From Rufibacter sp. XAAS-G3-1 (GTDB lineage: Bacteria; Bacteroidota; Bacteroidia; Cytophagales; Hymenobacteraceae), in assembly GCF_013623775.1 (NCBI RefSeq), contig NZ_JABFAM010000005.1:124001-188000 (forward strand): DNA of 64,000 nt, given 5' to 3'. The position numbers were made by a program, and so were the translations under genes. Below are positions 32,571 to 41,511 of the stretch, one piece after another. Position 1 is the stretch's first letter, and each line of letters begins with the position of its first letter. The notes beneath the pieces were generated by a model. It had not been told where the DNA came from and searched no databases. It saw only the letters and a program-made list of their open reading frames with translations.

Positions 32571-33950
32571 GTGGAACAGAGCCTGGGTAAAATCTTGATC
32601 ATAGATGACAACGAGGACATTCTCTTCTCCGCTAAAATGCTGCTGAAGAAACATGCCCAACAGGTACTCATTGAGAAAGATCCGCGCAAAATCCCGTTCC
32701 TGCTCAACCAAGATACCTATGACCTCATCCTGCTGGACATGAACTTCCGGGAAGACACCACCAGCGGCAACGAAGGCTTTTACTGGCTGAAGGAAATCCT
32801 GGCGAGAGACCCCAGTGCCGTCGTGATCATGATTACCGCTTTTGGGGATGTGGAAATGGCCGTGCGGGCCCTCAAAGAAGGCGCGACCGATTTTGTGCTC
32901 AAGCCCTGGCAGAACGAGAAACTGATTGCCACCTTGTCTGCGGCGGCCAAGCTGAAGACTTCCTACAAAGAAATCACCACGCTCAAGAAAACGAACTCGG
33001 CGCTGGCCTCGCAACTGAGCCAGAACGTGAATTTGGTAACAGGGCAAAGCCCGGCCATGCAGCAGTTGTTGCACCTCATGAACCGCGTAGCCAAAACCGA
33101 TGCCGATGTGTTGCTCCTGGGTGAAAACGGAACCGGAAAAGAAGTCATCGCCCGTAGCCTGCACCAGCAGTCGGCGCGCGCCGATAAGGTGTTTATCTCC
33201 GTAGACATGGGTTCCCTCACAGAGACGCTGTTTGAAAGCGAGCTTTTCGGGCACAAGAAAGGCGCTTTTACAGATGCCAAAGAAGACCGTGTGGGTAGGT
33301 TTGAGATGGCCAACGGCGGCACCTTGTTCCTGGATGAGATCGGCAATTTGTCCATGGCCATGCAGGCCAAGCTACTCACCGTGCTGCAACGCCGTGAGGT
33401 GATTAGAGTAGGCACAGGCCAGCCCATTCCCATCAACGTGCGGCTCATCTGCGCCACCAATATGCCCTTGCAACAGATGGTGCAGCAGGGCCGTTTCCGG
33501 CAAGATTTGCTGTACCGCATCAATACCATCGAACTCAATCTCCCTGCTTTGCGCGAGCGGCTGGAAGATCTGCCGCTGCTGGTAGACTATTTCCTGAATC
33601 GCTACGCCCAGAAGTACAAGCAGCCCGCCAAATCGGTGTCGGCGGCGGCGTTGGAGCGGTTGCGGCGCTATAACTGGCCGGGCAACATACGGGAACTGGA
33701 GCACGTGCTGGAGCGCGCTTCCATCATTTCAGAAAACCACATCCTGCAGCCGCAGGACTTCTTCTTTCTGCAGATGCAACCCCCCTCTTTTGCGGAAAAC
33801 GTGCGCCAAACGCATAATCTGGACGAGGTGGAGCGGGCCACCGTGGTCAAGGCCATGGGCAAGCACGATGGCAATATTTCCAAAGCCGCCAAGGAGCTAG
33901 GCCTGTCCCGCGCCTCACTGTACCGCCGTCTGGAGAAGTATGGGCTTTAA
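32571..33950 (+). CDS. sigma-54-dependent response regulator, NtrC family
   Basis: This 459-aa protein starts at GTG. The receiver domain (6-120) has acidic pair Asp 12/13 and phospho-acceptor Asp 56 (LILLDMNF). The AAA+ domain (about 150-385) has Walker A GENGTGKE, the sigma-54 contact loop GAFTDA, Walker B GGTLFLDEIGNL and the arginine region RFRQDLLYRI. A Fis-type HTH ends the protein (GNISKAAKELGLSRASLYRRL). It activates sigma-54 promoters after phosphorylation. The sensor kinase gene overlaps it by 11 bp. Target genes are not visible; no -24/-12 element was found with certainty. Confidence 0.95.
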   Translation: MEQSLGKILIIDDNEDILFSAKMLLKKHAQQVLIEKDPRKIPFLLNQDTYDLILLDMNFREDTTSGNEGFYWLKEILARDPSAVVIMITAFGDVEMAVRALKEGATDFVLKPWQNEKLIATLSAAAKLKTSYKEITTLKKTNSALASQLSQNVNLVTGQSPAMQQLLHLMNRVAKTDADVLLLGENGTGKEVIARSLHQQSARADKVFISVDMGSLTETLFESELFGHKKGAFTDAKEDRVGRFEMANGGTLFLDEIGNLSMAMQAKLLTVLQRREVIRVGTGQPIPINVRLICATNMPLQQMVQQGRFRQDLLYRINTIELNLPALRERLEDLPLLVDYFLNRYAQKYKQPAKSVSAAALERLRRYNWPGNIRELEHVLERASIISENHILQPQDFFFLQMQPPSFAENVRQTHNLDEVERATVVKAMGKHDGNISKAAKELGLSRASLYRRLEKYGL

Positions 33951-35298
33951 GAACTTCCGGTTTCAGGTAATCTTGCGGGTGCTGCTGCTGGTAGCATCGG
34001 TGTTCCTGTTTTTCAGGCTCGATTTTAACTCTTCGTTGGTGGCTACGCAGGTGACCATGGGCATTTTGATTTTGGGGCAGACCGTTGCCCTGATCCTGTT
34101 TATTGAGCGCACCACCGAACGGCTCATCAAATTCCTGAACACCATCAAGTACGACGATTTCTCTGAGGTTTTCTCTTCGCGCGGCGAAGGGAAGGTTTTT
34201 GACGAACTCTACCAACGCTACAATGAGGTCATTGGGAAGTTTAGGGACATCCGCTCAGAGAAAGAAGCCACCACGCAGTACTTTCAAACCGTAGTGCAGC
34301 ACATCGGCATCGGGATTATTACTTTCAAGAAAACCGGCCAGATTCAGTTGGTCAACAATGCGGCCAAGCGGCTGTTGCAGGTACCGCACCTTGCCCACGT
34401 GGAACACCTTCGCCCAGAGGCGCCGCAGTTGGTAGAGCAGCTGCTGCAATTGCCGGCGGGGCAGAGTGTGGTATTGCAGCTGAAGCGCGGCAAAGAGCGG
34501 GTGCCGGTGTCTTTGTTTGTGGTGGACTTGGTCATGCGCGGCGAAGACTTCCGGCTGGCGTCTATCCAGAACATCCAGCGGGAACTGGAAGAGAAAGAGA
34601 TGGAAGCCTGGCAGAACCTGATTAGGGTGCTCACGCACGAGATCATGAATTCGGTGACGCCTATTTCCTCGCTGGCGGGCAGCGTGGCCGCTGACATTGC
34701 AGATTACCTGGAGGCGCAGCCCGGCAACCAGATCCAGTTGCAGCGCGAAGAAACCGAAGACATGGGCGCGGCCCTACAGACCATTGAGCGGCGCAGCCAG
34801 GGGCTGGTGCGGTTTGTGCAGGATTTCCGGAGCCTGGCCCGCGTGCCGGTACCCAGGAAACAGTTCTTTTGGGTGCCCCAGATGCTGAAGCAACTGCAGA
34901 CGCTCTTTCAGGAGGAACTGGCCCATGAGAAAATCCAGCTGTTGGTTACCTGCCCTTCCGCCAACCTGCAACTGCTGGCAGACCGCGAACTGGTAGAGCA
35001 GGTGCTCATCAACCTCATCCGGAATGCTATTCATGCCCTGGCAGATCAACCGGTCAAAACCCTGCAGATAGAAGCGTTTGCAGACCAGGACAGCCGCGTG
35101 GTCATCCAGGTCACCGACAACGGCAGCGGCATTGCCGAAGAGGCGCTGGAGCAGATCTTCCTGCCCTTTTACACCACCAAGCCCACCGGCACCGGCATTG
35201 GCCTGAGCTTGTCCCGGCAAATCATGCGGCTGCACAAAGGCTCCTTAACCGTCAGTTCAGAATTGGGCGAGGGCACTACCTTCACGCTGCGTTTTTAG
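33940..35298 (+). CDS. sensor histidine kinase, NtrB/NtrY-like
   Basis: This 452-aa protein has two membrane helices near the N-terminus (about 8-25 and 32-53) with almost no periplasmic loop, so it senses in the membrane or cytoplasm. A PAS-like region covers about 105-215. The HisKA motif is VLTHEIMNSVTPISSL with His 233. The catalytic domain has N-box NLIRNAIHAL, G1 VTDNGSGIAEEA, F-box IFLPFYTTK and G2 GTGIGLSLSRQI. It overlaps the response regulator gene, so the pair is translationally coupled. Its signal is unknown. Confidence 0.94.
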   Translation: MGFKNFRFQVILRVLLLVASVFLFFRLDFNSSLVATQVTMGILILGQTVALILFIERTTERLIKFLNTIKYDDFSEVFSSRGEGKVFDELYQRYNEVIGKFRDIRSEKEATTQYFQTVVQHIGIGIITFKKTGQIQLVNNAAKRLLQVPHLAHVEHLRPEAPQLVEQLLQLPAGQSVVLQLKRGKERVPVSLFVVDLVMRGEDFRLASIQNIQRELEEKEMEAWQNLIRVLTHEIMNSVTPISSLAGSVAADIADYLEAQPGNQIQLQREETEDMGAALQTIERRSQGLVRFVQDFRSLARVPVPRKQFFWVPQMLKQLQTLFQEELAHEKIQLLVTCPSANLQLLADRELVEQVLINLIRNAIHALADQPVKTLQIEAFADQDSRVVIQVTDNGSGIAEEALEQIFLPFYTTKPTGTGIGLSLSRQIMRLHKGSLTVSSELGEGTTFTLRF

Positions 35299-35356
35299 GC
35301 TGTTTTAGGGAATCTACGCAAAAAGAGAGCAACGGAGAGGAGGAAGCCCCGCTGAT

Positions 35357-35520
35357 GCGTTTTAGGGCTATTTTGCAGAAAACGGGCCCAAAACCCGAAA
35401 ACCTGTGAGGTCTCCAAGACCTCACAGGTTTAGAATCAACTGGCGCGAGACTACCGTCTCGTGCCAAAGGATGAAGCGAGTCTCCAGACCCGCCGGGAAC
35501 CACCGGGGCAGGAGGGCGTT
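35357..35520. repeat. composite three-hairpin repeat B, copy 2 (reversed)
   Basis: The order is inverted relative to the other copies: family A (35357-35395), then hairpin ACCTGTGAGGTCT/AGACCTCACAGGT (35401-35429), then the block AACTGGCGCGAGACT to GGGAACCACCGGGGCAGGAG. A second family A copy follows at 35516-35554. The gap 35299-35616 holds no gene. Confidence 0.8.
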
Positions 35521-35616
35521 TTTAAGCTGTTTTAGGAAAAAGAGGCTAAAATCGGGAAGCCGGGGCTGTAGGAAATATGGGGCAGATGTGTATCTTTCCT
35601 GAGCTAAGTCTCTGCT

Positions 35617-36900
35617 ATGTCTTTTATGGCCCTTAAACCTGCCCGCCTACCGTTCTTTCTGGTGTCTCTGTGGCTGCTTTGGTTCTGCCCAGAGCAGACC
35701 GCGTACGCCCAAAGCGGCGGACATGGAAGCGTGGCCGGAACCGTGGTAGATGCGCAGACAAAGCAGCCGCTGGGGTTTGCCACCGTCTTCATCGCCCAAA
35801 CCACCTATGGCACCAACTCTGCGGAAAACGGTACCTTTAAACTGACTTCTTTGCCCGCGGGTAGCCATGAACTGGTGGTGTCTTTTCTGGGCTATGAAAC
35901 CCTGTCGCATACTTTTACGCTGCAGGCAGGGCAGCAATTATCCTTCCGGTTTGAGGTAAAGCCCAAGGCCAATACGCTGCAGGAGGTGGTGGTACGGGCA
36001 GACACCAACTGGCGGCATAACTACGGCGTCTTCCTGAAGAACTTCCTGGGCCAATCGGCCAATGCGGCCCAGACCGAAATCATCAACGCCGAGGTCTTGT
36101 ATTTTCACTTTGATCCGCAGGAACGGGTCTTAACCGCTGAGGCCGCCCAACCTTTGATTATTGAAAGCAAGGCTTTGGGCTACCGGCTGCACTTTGTGTT
36201 GGAGGCGTTTAGGGCAGATTTCAAGAATTCGCACGTTTTTCACGCGGGTCACCCCCGGTTTGAGGCCCTGAAGCCCCGCAGCAAGGCCCAGCAGAAACGG
36301 TGGGATGCGGCGCGGCTGAGAGCCTACCGTGGGTCGCTCATGCACTTTACGCGCGCGCTATACAACAATGCCCTGGAGGCCGAAGGGTTCAATGTAAGGC
36401 GGCTGCAGCGGTTACCCAACCCCAACAGGCCGCCGGAGGCAGAGATACAGGCCGGGTTAAAGCGGGCCAGAAGCCAAATGGGCGCAGGCATGACGGTCAC
36501 CTATGCGGGGAATGAGAAAGAAGACAGCCTCACGTATTGGATCCGCATGTCCCGGTTGCCTAAGACGGTGGCTTACTTGCACAAAGATCCTGTTCCGTAT
36601 GACCAGCTGGTGGTGCGGGAAGCCGGTAGCGGCAAGCGCCGATTGCAGTTTGTAGACCACCTGAACGTGGTGTACACCAAGGAGAAGGAAGAACTGAACT
36701 ACCTGCACCAAAGCGCCTTCGCCAAACGCCGCACACCCACTTTCCAGACCTCCCTGCTCACCCTGTTGGAGCCTTACACCTATATTGAGCCCACCGGCAT
36801 GATCCTGAATCCTTACTCACACCTGGTGGAAGAGTACTGGGCTTTTGAGAAACTGGCCGAGATGCTTCCCCTGGATTATACTCCTGCAACAGAAGAATAA
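35617..36900 (+). CDS. exported CarboxypepD_reg-like (DUF5686-like) protein
   Basis: This 427-aa protein has a signal peptide (FFLVSLWLLWFCPEQTAYA). A carboxypeptidase-regulatory beta-sandwich lies at about 30-125: GSVAGTVVDAQTKQPLGFA, then GTNSAENGTFKLTSLPAGSHE, FLGYET, and an ending LQEVVVRA. This domain opens many Bacteroidota TonB-dependent and DUF5686 proteins. The remaining 300 residues show no TonB barrel signature, so this is a shorter secreted or outer-membrane-associated protein. Met at residue 1 or 4 could be the start. Function unknown. Confidence 0.85.
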   Translation: MSFMALKPARLPFFLVSLWLLWFCPEQTAYAQSGGHGSVAGTVVDAQTKQPLGFATVFIAQTTYGTNSAENGTFKLTSLPAGSHELVVSFLGYETLSHTFTLQAGQQLSFRFEVKPKANTLQEVVVRADTNWRHNYGVFLKNFLGQSANAAQTEIINAEVLYFHFDPQERVLTAEAAQPLIIESKALGYRLHFVLEAFRADFKNSHVFHAGHPRFEALKPRSKAQQKRWDAARLRAYRGSLMHFTRALYNNALEAEGFNVRRLQRLPNPNRPPEAEIQAGLKRARSQMGAGMTVTYAGNEKEDSLTYWIRMSRLPKTVAYLHKDPVPYDQLVVREAGSGKRRLQFVDHLNVVYTKEKEELNYLHQSAFAKRRTPTFQTSLLTLLEPYTYIEPTGMILNPYSHLVEEYWAFEKLAEMLPLDYTPATEE

Positions 36901-36911
36901 ACCAGGCAGCC

Positions 36912-37080
36912 TTAAAGCATATTTAAAATTTGCCTTTCGTGCTGCAAACAGCCATAGAGAGAACCTGCGTTCGCGTTTTCCTTGCCTTCGTAACGCTGCT
37001 GCTAGGCTCAAAAACCGCTTCCGCAGAACCTTAACTTGCCGGTTGAGCTTACGAATCCAAAATTCAAATAAGCTCTTATT
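36912..37080. repeat. inverted repeat J, copy 2 (long spacer)
   Basis: TTAAAGCATATTTAAAATTTG at the left and CCAAAATTCAAATAAGCTC at the right bracket 130 bp. The ends resemble inverted repeat J at 22601. The rest of the gap to 37450 is AT-rich with no gene seen. Confidence 0.5.
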
Positions 37081-37450
37081 GGAAAAGGACAAAATCTGCG
37101 GGAGCGGAAGAAATCACGCGAAATATTTTCTGGATTCTTGGCGCACATAGTAGTTTATAACTGGAATAGTTACATATTGTGTCCAAATTCCAGAGAGAAA
37201 ATAATTTATCCTGTTTTGTGAAAAAGAGAAGGTAACTCAGCGGGAAGTTGGCGCGTGCGTTGCTTCGCCTTTACGTGTCTGTTGCCTTCAGTATAAAAGT
37301 ATTACCCTATTCATGCGCGCTTCCAAGGGAGCCTTGCGGCGGGTTGAATTAGATATAAAAATAAGATTAATTCCTGTTTTCTCTTCAAGAGAAGCTATTC
37401 CTGTAGTACATACTATAACTTATTGAATACATACCTAAAACGCCCGCTCT

Positions 37451-39487
37451 ATGCCCAACTCTACCCTTTTTAACACGCGGTCATACCTGACCGTGGCCTT
37501 CTTTCTTTTCTATTTTACGGCTTTCGGCCAGGAAACCCCGGTTAAATTCGGGAAGGTGACCGAAGAAGAACTCAACATGAAGGTGTATGACAAAGACACC
37601 AGTGCCGCCGCCGTTATCTTGGCAGATTACGGCCGTTCTTACTTCACCTACAACCAAGGTTTCAAAGTGAACTTTGAGCGGATTCTGCGCATCAAGATTC
37701 TAAAGAAAACCGGCTATGACTGGGCCAACATGGTGGTGCCCTACTACCAGCGGAACAGCAGAAAGGAGCTGGTAACCAACATCAAGGGAGTGACCTACAA
37801 CCTGGAAGCCGGCAAGATGGTGAAAGTGAAAATGGAAGACAAAGCCGTTTTTGACGAGAAAGAGTCGGCTAACTGGTTTAACAAGAAATTTACCCTGCCG
37901 ACGGTAAAAGAAGGGTCTGTGCTGGAGATAGCCTACACCGTTACCTCAGATTTTATCTTCAACCTGCGCGACTGGGCCTTTCAATCTTCTATTCCGGTGG
38001 TGTACAGTGAGTACCGGGCCTCTATTCCGCAGTATTTTGAATACAAACAGGTACCCCAGGGCTATGAGCCTTTCGTGATCAATGAGGCCTTGCCCGGAAA
38101 CACTAATTTCACCGTGCGCTATAGTGGTCAGAATGTGGGGAGTGGGTTTAACTCCTCTCGTACTCCCGGTGGTTCAGAGACCATCAATGCCACTACCGTT
38201 GACCACCGGTGGGTGATGAAAGACGTACCGGCCATTGCGCCAGAAGCCTTTATCACCACGCTCAATGATTACGTGTCTAAGATTGAGTTTGAATTGGAGT
38301 GGGAGCGCTATCCAAATGAAATCCCTAAAAGACACGCCGGCAACTGGAATGACCTCACCGAAGAGTTGATGGCCGATGAGCAGTTCGGGCTGCAGCTGAA
38401 CCGCACGGGTTTCTTCAAAAACGAAGTAGCGGCGCTGCCTGCCACCACAGATACCCTTACCCGGCTGAACACCATCTATGAGTTCGTGAAGAAATCAGTG
38501 AAATGGAATGGCCGGGGCGGTAAATACACCACCAACACCCTCCGCAAGGCCTTTGACACCAAAACCGGGAATTCGGCAGACGTTAACCTGCTGCTGGTGT
38601 CTATGCTGCGCGATGCCGGGTTTGAGGCTCATCCGGTGATTCTAAGCACCCGCGACAATGGGCGCGTTCCGTTCTCCCCGGTGTTGAGCAAGTTCAACTA
38701 TGTGGTGGCCCATGTCAAGGTGGGGAACAAAGCAATCTTGATGGATGCCACAGATCCTTTGATGCCCTTGGGCTTGCTGCCTAAATACTGTCTCAACGGG
38801 CAGGGGTGGCTTGTCTCTAAAACAGCCAGCGATTGGGTGGAACTCCAGGCCTTAGACCGCACCACCGAACTGGTGAACGCCGAACTTCAGGTGTTACCCA
38901 CCGGAGTACTAAACGGGAAAGTAACGGAGTCCAGAAGTGGCCTCTGGGCGGTGAGCCAGCGGCACAGCGTGCAGGAAACCGGCGAAAGCAAGTACCTGGA
39001 GAAACTGGTCAGCAACCAGAACCAGTTTGAACGCAAAGCGCCCGTGCTACAGAACCTTAAAGAAGTACACAAACCCTTTGGTGTGCAGTATGAATTAACC
39101 AGCGTGGGAGATGATCAAGCCAAAGACATCATTTACCTGAACCCCATGCTCTTGAAGGCCCAGCAGGACAACCCGTTCAAGAACGCCTCCCGCAAATATC
39201 CCGTGGACTTCGGGTATCCTACGGAAGAGGTCTACATCTGTAACTTTACCATCCCAGAAGGTTATGCGGTTGAGGAGATGCCAAAGAACATAGTGCTGGC
39301 CCTGCCTGAAAACGGCGGAAGGTTCACGTACATGCTACAGGTCATTGGGAACAGGATTCAGGTCATGAGCAAAGTGACCATCTCCAAGCCTGTTTTCTAT
39401 GCCGGCGAGTACGAATACCTGAAGCAGTTTTACACCCAGATGGTGGCAAAGCACGCGGAGCAGATTGTCTTGAAAAAGAAAGGGTAA
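37451..39487 (+). CDS. DUF3857/transglutaminase-like exported protein, paralog 1
   Basis: This 678-aa protein has a signal peptide (MPNSTLFNTRSYLTVAFFLF, ending near FGQ). A DUF3857 domain follows (about 60-260, including RILRIKILKKTGYDWANMVVPYY and KVKMEDKAVFDEK). A transglutaminase-like core covers about 330-420 (LNTIYEFVKKSVKWNGR...AFDTKTGNSADVNLLLVSMLRDAGFEAHPVILSTR). Where active transglutaminases have Cys in 'GDCK', this protein has GNSADVN, so the catalytic Cys is absent. A beta domain ends it. First of three tandem relatives; closely related to the third. Probably a periplasmic scaffold or binding protein. Confidence 0.9.
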   Translation: MPNSTLFNTRSYLTVAFFLFYFTAFGQETPVKFGKVTEEELNMKVYDKDTSAAAVILADYGRSYFTYNQGFKVNFERILRIKILKKTGYDWANMVVPYYQRNSRKELVTNIKGVTYNLEAGKMVKVKMEDKAVFDEKESANWFNKKFTLPTVKEGSVLEIAYTVTSDFIFNLRDWAFQSSIPVVYSEYRASIPQYFEYKQVPQGYEPFVINEALPGNTNFTVRYSGQNVGSGFNSSRTPGGSETINATTVDHRWVMKDVPAIAPEAFITTLNDYVSKIEFELEWERYPNEIPKRHAGNWNDLTEELMADEQFGLQLNRTGFFKNEVAALPATTDTLTRLNTIYEFVKKSVKWNGRGGKYTTNTLRKAFDTKTGNSADVNLLLVSMLRDAGFEAHPVILSTRDNGRVPFSPVLSKFNYVVAHVKVGNKAILMDATDPLMPLGLLPKYCLNGQGWLVSKTASDWVELQALDRTTELVNAELQVLPTGVLNGKVTESRSGLWAVSQRHSVQETGESKYLEKLVSNQNQFERKAPVLQNLKEVHKPFGVQYELTSVGDDQAKDIIYLNPMLLKAQQDNPFKNASRKYPVDFGYPTEEVYICNFTIPEGYAVEEMPKNIVLALPENGGRFTYMLQVIGNRIQVMSKVTISKPVFYAGEYEYLKQFYTQMVAKHAEQIVLKKKG

Positions 39488-39490
39488 TCT

Positions 39491-39528
39491 CGTTTATAGC
39501 CTATTTTTCTCAAAACCATGCAAAAACG
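39491..39528. repeat. palindrome family A, degenerate, spanning a start codon
   Basis: CGTTTATAGCCTATTTTTCTC and AAAACCATGCAAAAACG fill the 30 bp between two DUF3857 genes; the ATG of the second lies inside. Confidence 0.4.
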
Positions 39529-41431
39529 ATTTACAGTACTCCTGCTCTCCCTGCTGGTGAGTGCCACCTCCTGGGCCGGAGACACGCCTTCTTATGCGGC
39601 GTTCACCATCAATGCGGCCTTGTCTACAGGTGCTGATGCGGTGATCCGCACTGAGGAAACCACGTTTACCGTGAACTCACCCAAATCTGCCACTGAGAAA
39701 ATAAAGGTGGCGATAACGGTGCTGAATGAAGAGGGGAAAAAGCACGCCCAACTGGTGGTGCGGTATGACAAACTCAGGAAGGTAGACTACATCAAAGGAG
39801 CCGTCTATGATATGCTGGGGAAGAAAACCGGAACTCTGAAAGCGTCTGATATCAAGGATTACAGCGCGAACGGTGACGGAACCCTTTTTGGCGATGATAG
39901 GGCAAAAGTGGCAGGGATCTCTCATGCATCCTATCCTTTTACGGTAGAGTATGAGTACCAGACCACTACCAGTAATATGTTGTTTTATCCTTTCTGGAGC
40001 CCGGTTTCAGCAGAAAAAGTAGCCGTAGAGCATGCTTCTTTTGTGGTAAACATGCCAACAGACATGGTATTGCGCTACAAAGAGCAACACATGCCGGGGC
40101 AAGCCAAAATAAGCCAGGAGGGAAACCAAAAGGTATACCGGTGGCAGGTAAAGGATGTGGCACCTATTGAAGAAGAAATGTACGGCCCTGAGTTCTTTGA
40201 CATCATTCCGGTGGTAAGAACCGCGCCTACTGCTTTTGAGGTAGAGGGCTATGCCGGCACCATGGAATCTTGGCATACGTTGGGAGAGTTCCACCACAAG
40301 CTGAATGCCGGCAGAGACCAATTGCCGGAAGCAACCAAACAGCAAATTCTGGCGCTCACCAAAGGCATCACCAATCCCAAAGAGAAAGTAAAGGCTATTT
40401 ACCAGTTCATGCAGAACAAGACCCGGTATGTGTCTATTCAATTAGGGATTGGTGGGTGGCAGCCCTTTGAAGCCTCTATGGTAGACAGCAAAGGGTATGG
40501 AGACTGCAAAGCCTTGAGTAATTATACCAAAGCCTTGTTGGAGGCGGCTGGCATTCCCAGCCATTATGCCATCATCTATGGTGGGGCAGACAACCAGCCG
40601 GTAATAAAAGATTTCCCCAGTAGGCAATTCAATCATGTGGTGTTGTGTGTACCCATGGCGAAAGACACTGTTTGGTTAGAATGTACCAGCCAGACAGATG
40701 ATGCGGGCTATACCGGTTCGTTTACGGGTGATCGGTACTCGCTACTGGTTACCCCTACCGGCGGAAAACTGGTTTCAACACCGCGGTTCACTGCGTTAGA
40801 TAATGTGCAGAACCGCGCTGTTAAAGTGAAACTTAACGCACAGGGGGCCGCCACCGGAGAGGTTTTCACCAATTACACGGGCCTTCAGCATGAGGGGCGT
40901 AACAGATTGGTTCAGAGTTATAGTCCAGAAGAGCAACTGAAATGGCTCTACCGAAACACCCAAATCCCCGCGTTCGAGATCAAGAGTTACAACCTGGAGA
41001 AAGTGAAGGACACGCCGCAGGTAAAAGAGAAACTGCAACTGGAGTTGCCCAAACTGGCATCGGTGAGCGGCAGACGCCTTTTCATTACCCCCAACCTCAT
41101 GAACCGCTGGACGAGCGTGCCCGCCACAAACGAAAGCCGCAAGCAGGACGTGATCTGGCCCATGTCTTTCCATGACGTAGACAGTGTGGAGTACGACCTA
41201 CCGGCCGGGTACAAAGCCGAAAACATGCCCAAGCCCGTGAAAATCGCCTCGGCCTTTGGCGAGTACCAGGCGCAGGTGCAGATAAATGGCAGTAAACTCA
41301 TCTACGTGCGTCAACTTACCATGCACAAAGGCCGGCATGCCGCCGCCAAGTACATGGAACTGGTGAACTTCCTGAAACAGGTGTCCCGCGCCGACCAGCA
41401 GCAAGTGGTGCTGGCCGCCGAAGCCACCTGA
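39518..41431 (+). CDS. DUF3857/transglutaminase-like exported protein, paralog 2 (catalytic triad likely present)
   Basis: This 637-aa protein has a signal peptide (MQKRFTVLLLSLLVSATSWA), a DUF3857 domain (about 30-250) and a transglutaminase core (about 285-380). Unlike its two neighbours it keeps the active-site Cys region: MVDSKGYGDCKALSNYTKALL, followed by FNHVVLCVPM with the His and VWLECTSQTDD with the Asp region. It could therefore be a working protease or amidase of the transglutaminase fold. The stop is followed by a clear terminator. It sits between two catalytically altered paralogs. Confidence 0.9.
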   Translation: MQKRFTVLLLSLLVSATSWAGDTPSYAAFTINAALSTGADAVIRTEETTFTVNSPKSATEKIKVAITVLNEEGKKHAQLVVRYDKLRKVDYIKGAVYDMLGKKTGTLKASDIKDYSANGDGTLFGDDRAKVAGISHASYPFTVEYEYQTTTSNMLFYPFWSPVSAEKVAVEHASFVVNMPTDMVLRYKEQHMPGQAKISQEGNQKVYRWQVKDVAPIEEEMYGPEFFDIIPVVRTAPTAFEVEGYAGTMESWHTLGEFHHKLNAGRDQLPEATKQQILALTKGITNPKEKVKAIYQFMQNKTRYVSIQLGIGGWQPFEASMVDSKGYGDCKALSNYTKALLEAAGIPSHYAIIYGGADNQPVIKDFPSRQFNHVVLCVPMAKDTVWLECTSQTDDAGYTGSFTGDRYSLLVTPTGGKLVSTPRFTALDNVQNRAVKVKLNAQGAATGEVFTNYTGLQHEGRNRLVQSYSPEEQLKWLYRNTQIPAFEIKSYNLEKVKDTPQVKEKLQLELPKLASVSGRRLFITPNLMNRWTSVPATNESRKQDVIWPMSFHDVDSVEYDLPAGYKAENMPKPVKIASAFGEYQAQVQINGSKLIYVRQLTMHKGRHAAAKYMELVNFLKQVSRADQQQVVLAAEAT

Positions 41432-41440
41432 TTTTATCTG

Positions 41441-41477
41441 AGCCTGCAAGAAAGAAACTCCTTGCAGGCTTCTTTTG
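41441..41477 (+). terminator. intrinsic terminator between paralogs 2 and 3
   Basis: AGCCTGCAAG/CTTGCAGGCT is a perfect 10-bp stem with a 10-nt loop and TCTTTTG tail. Paralog 3 may thus have its own promoter. Confidence 0.85.
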
Positions 41478-41511
41478 CCTCCAACCTCAAAGACTAACCC
41501 CTTTCCTCTAT

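Noticed and set aside
32307-33254. 315-aa minus-strand open frame
   Set aside because: Antisense to the NtrC-family gene; His/Gln/Arg-rich composition typical of reversed GC-rich coding DNA.
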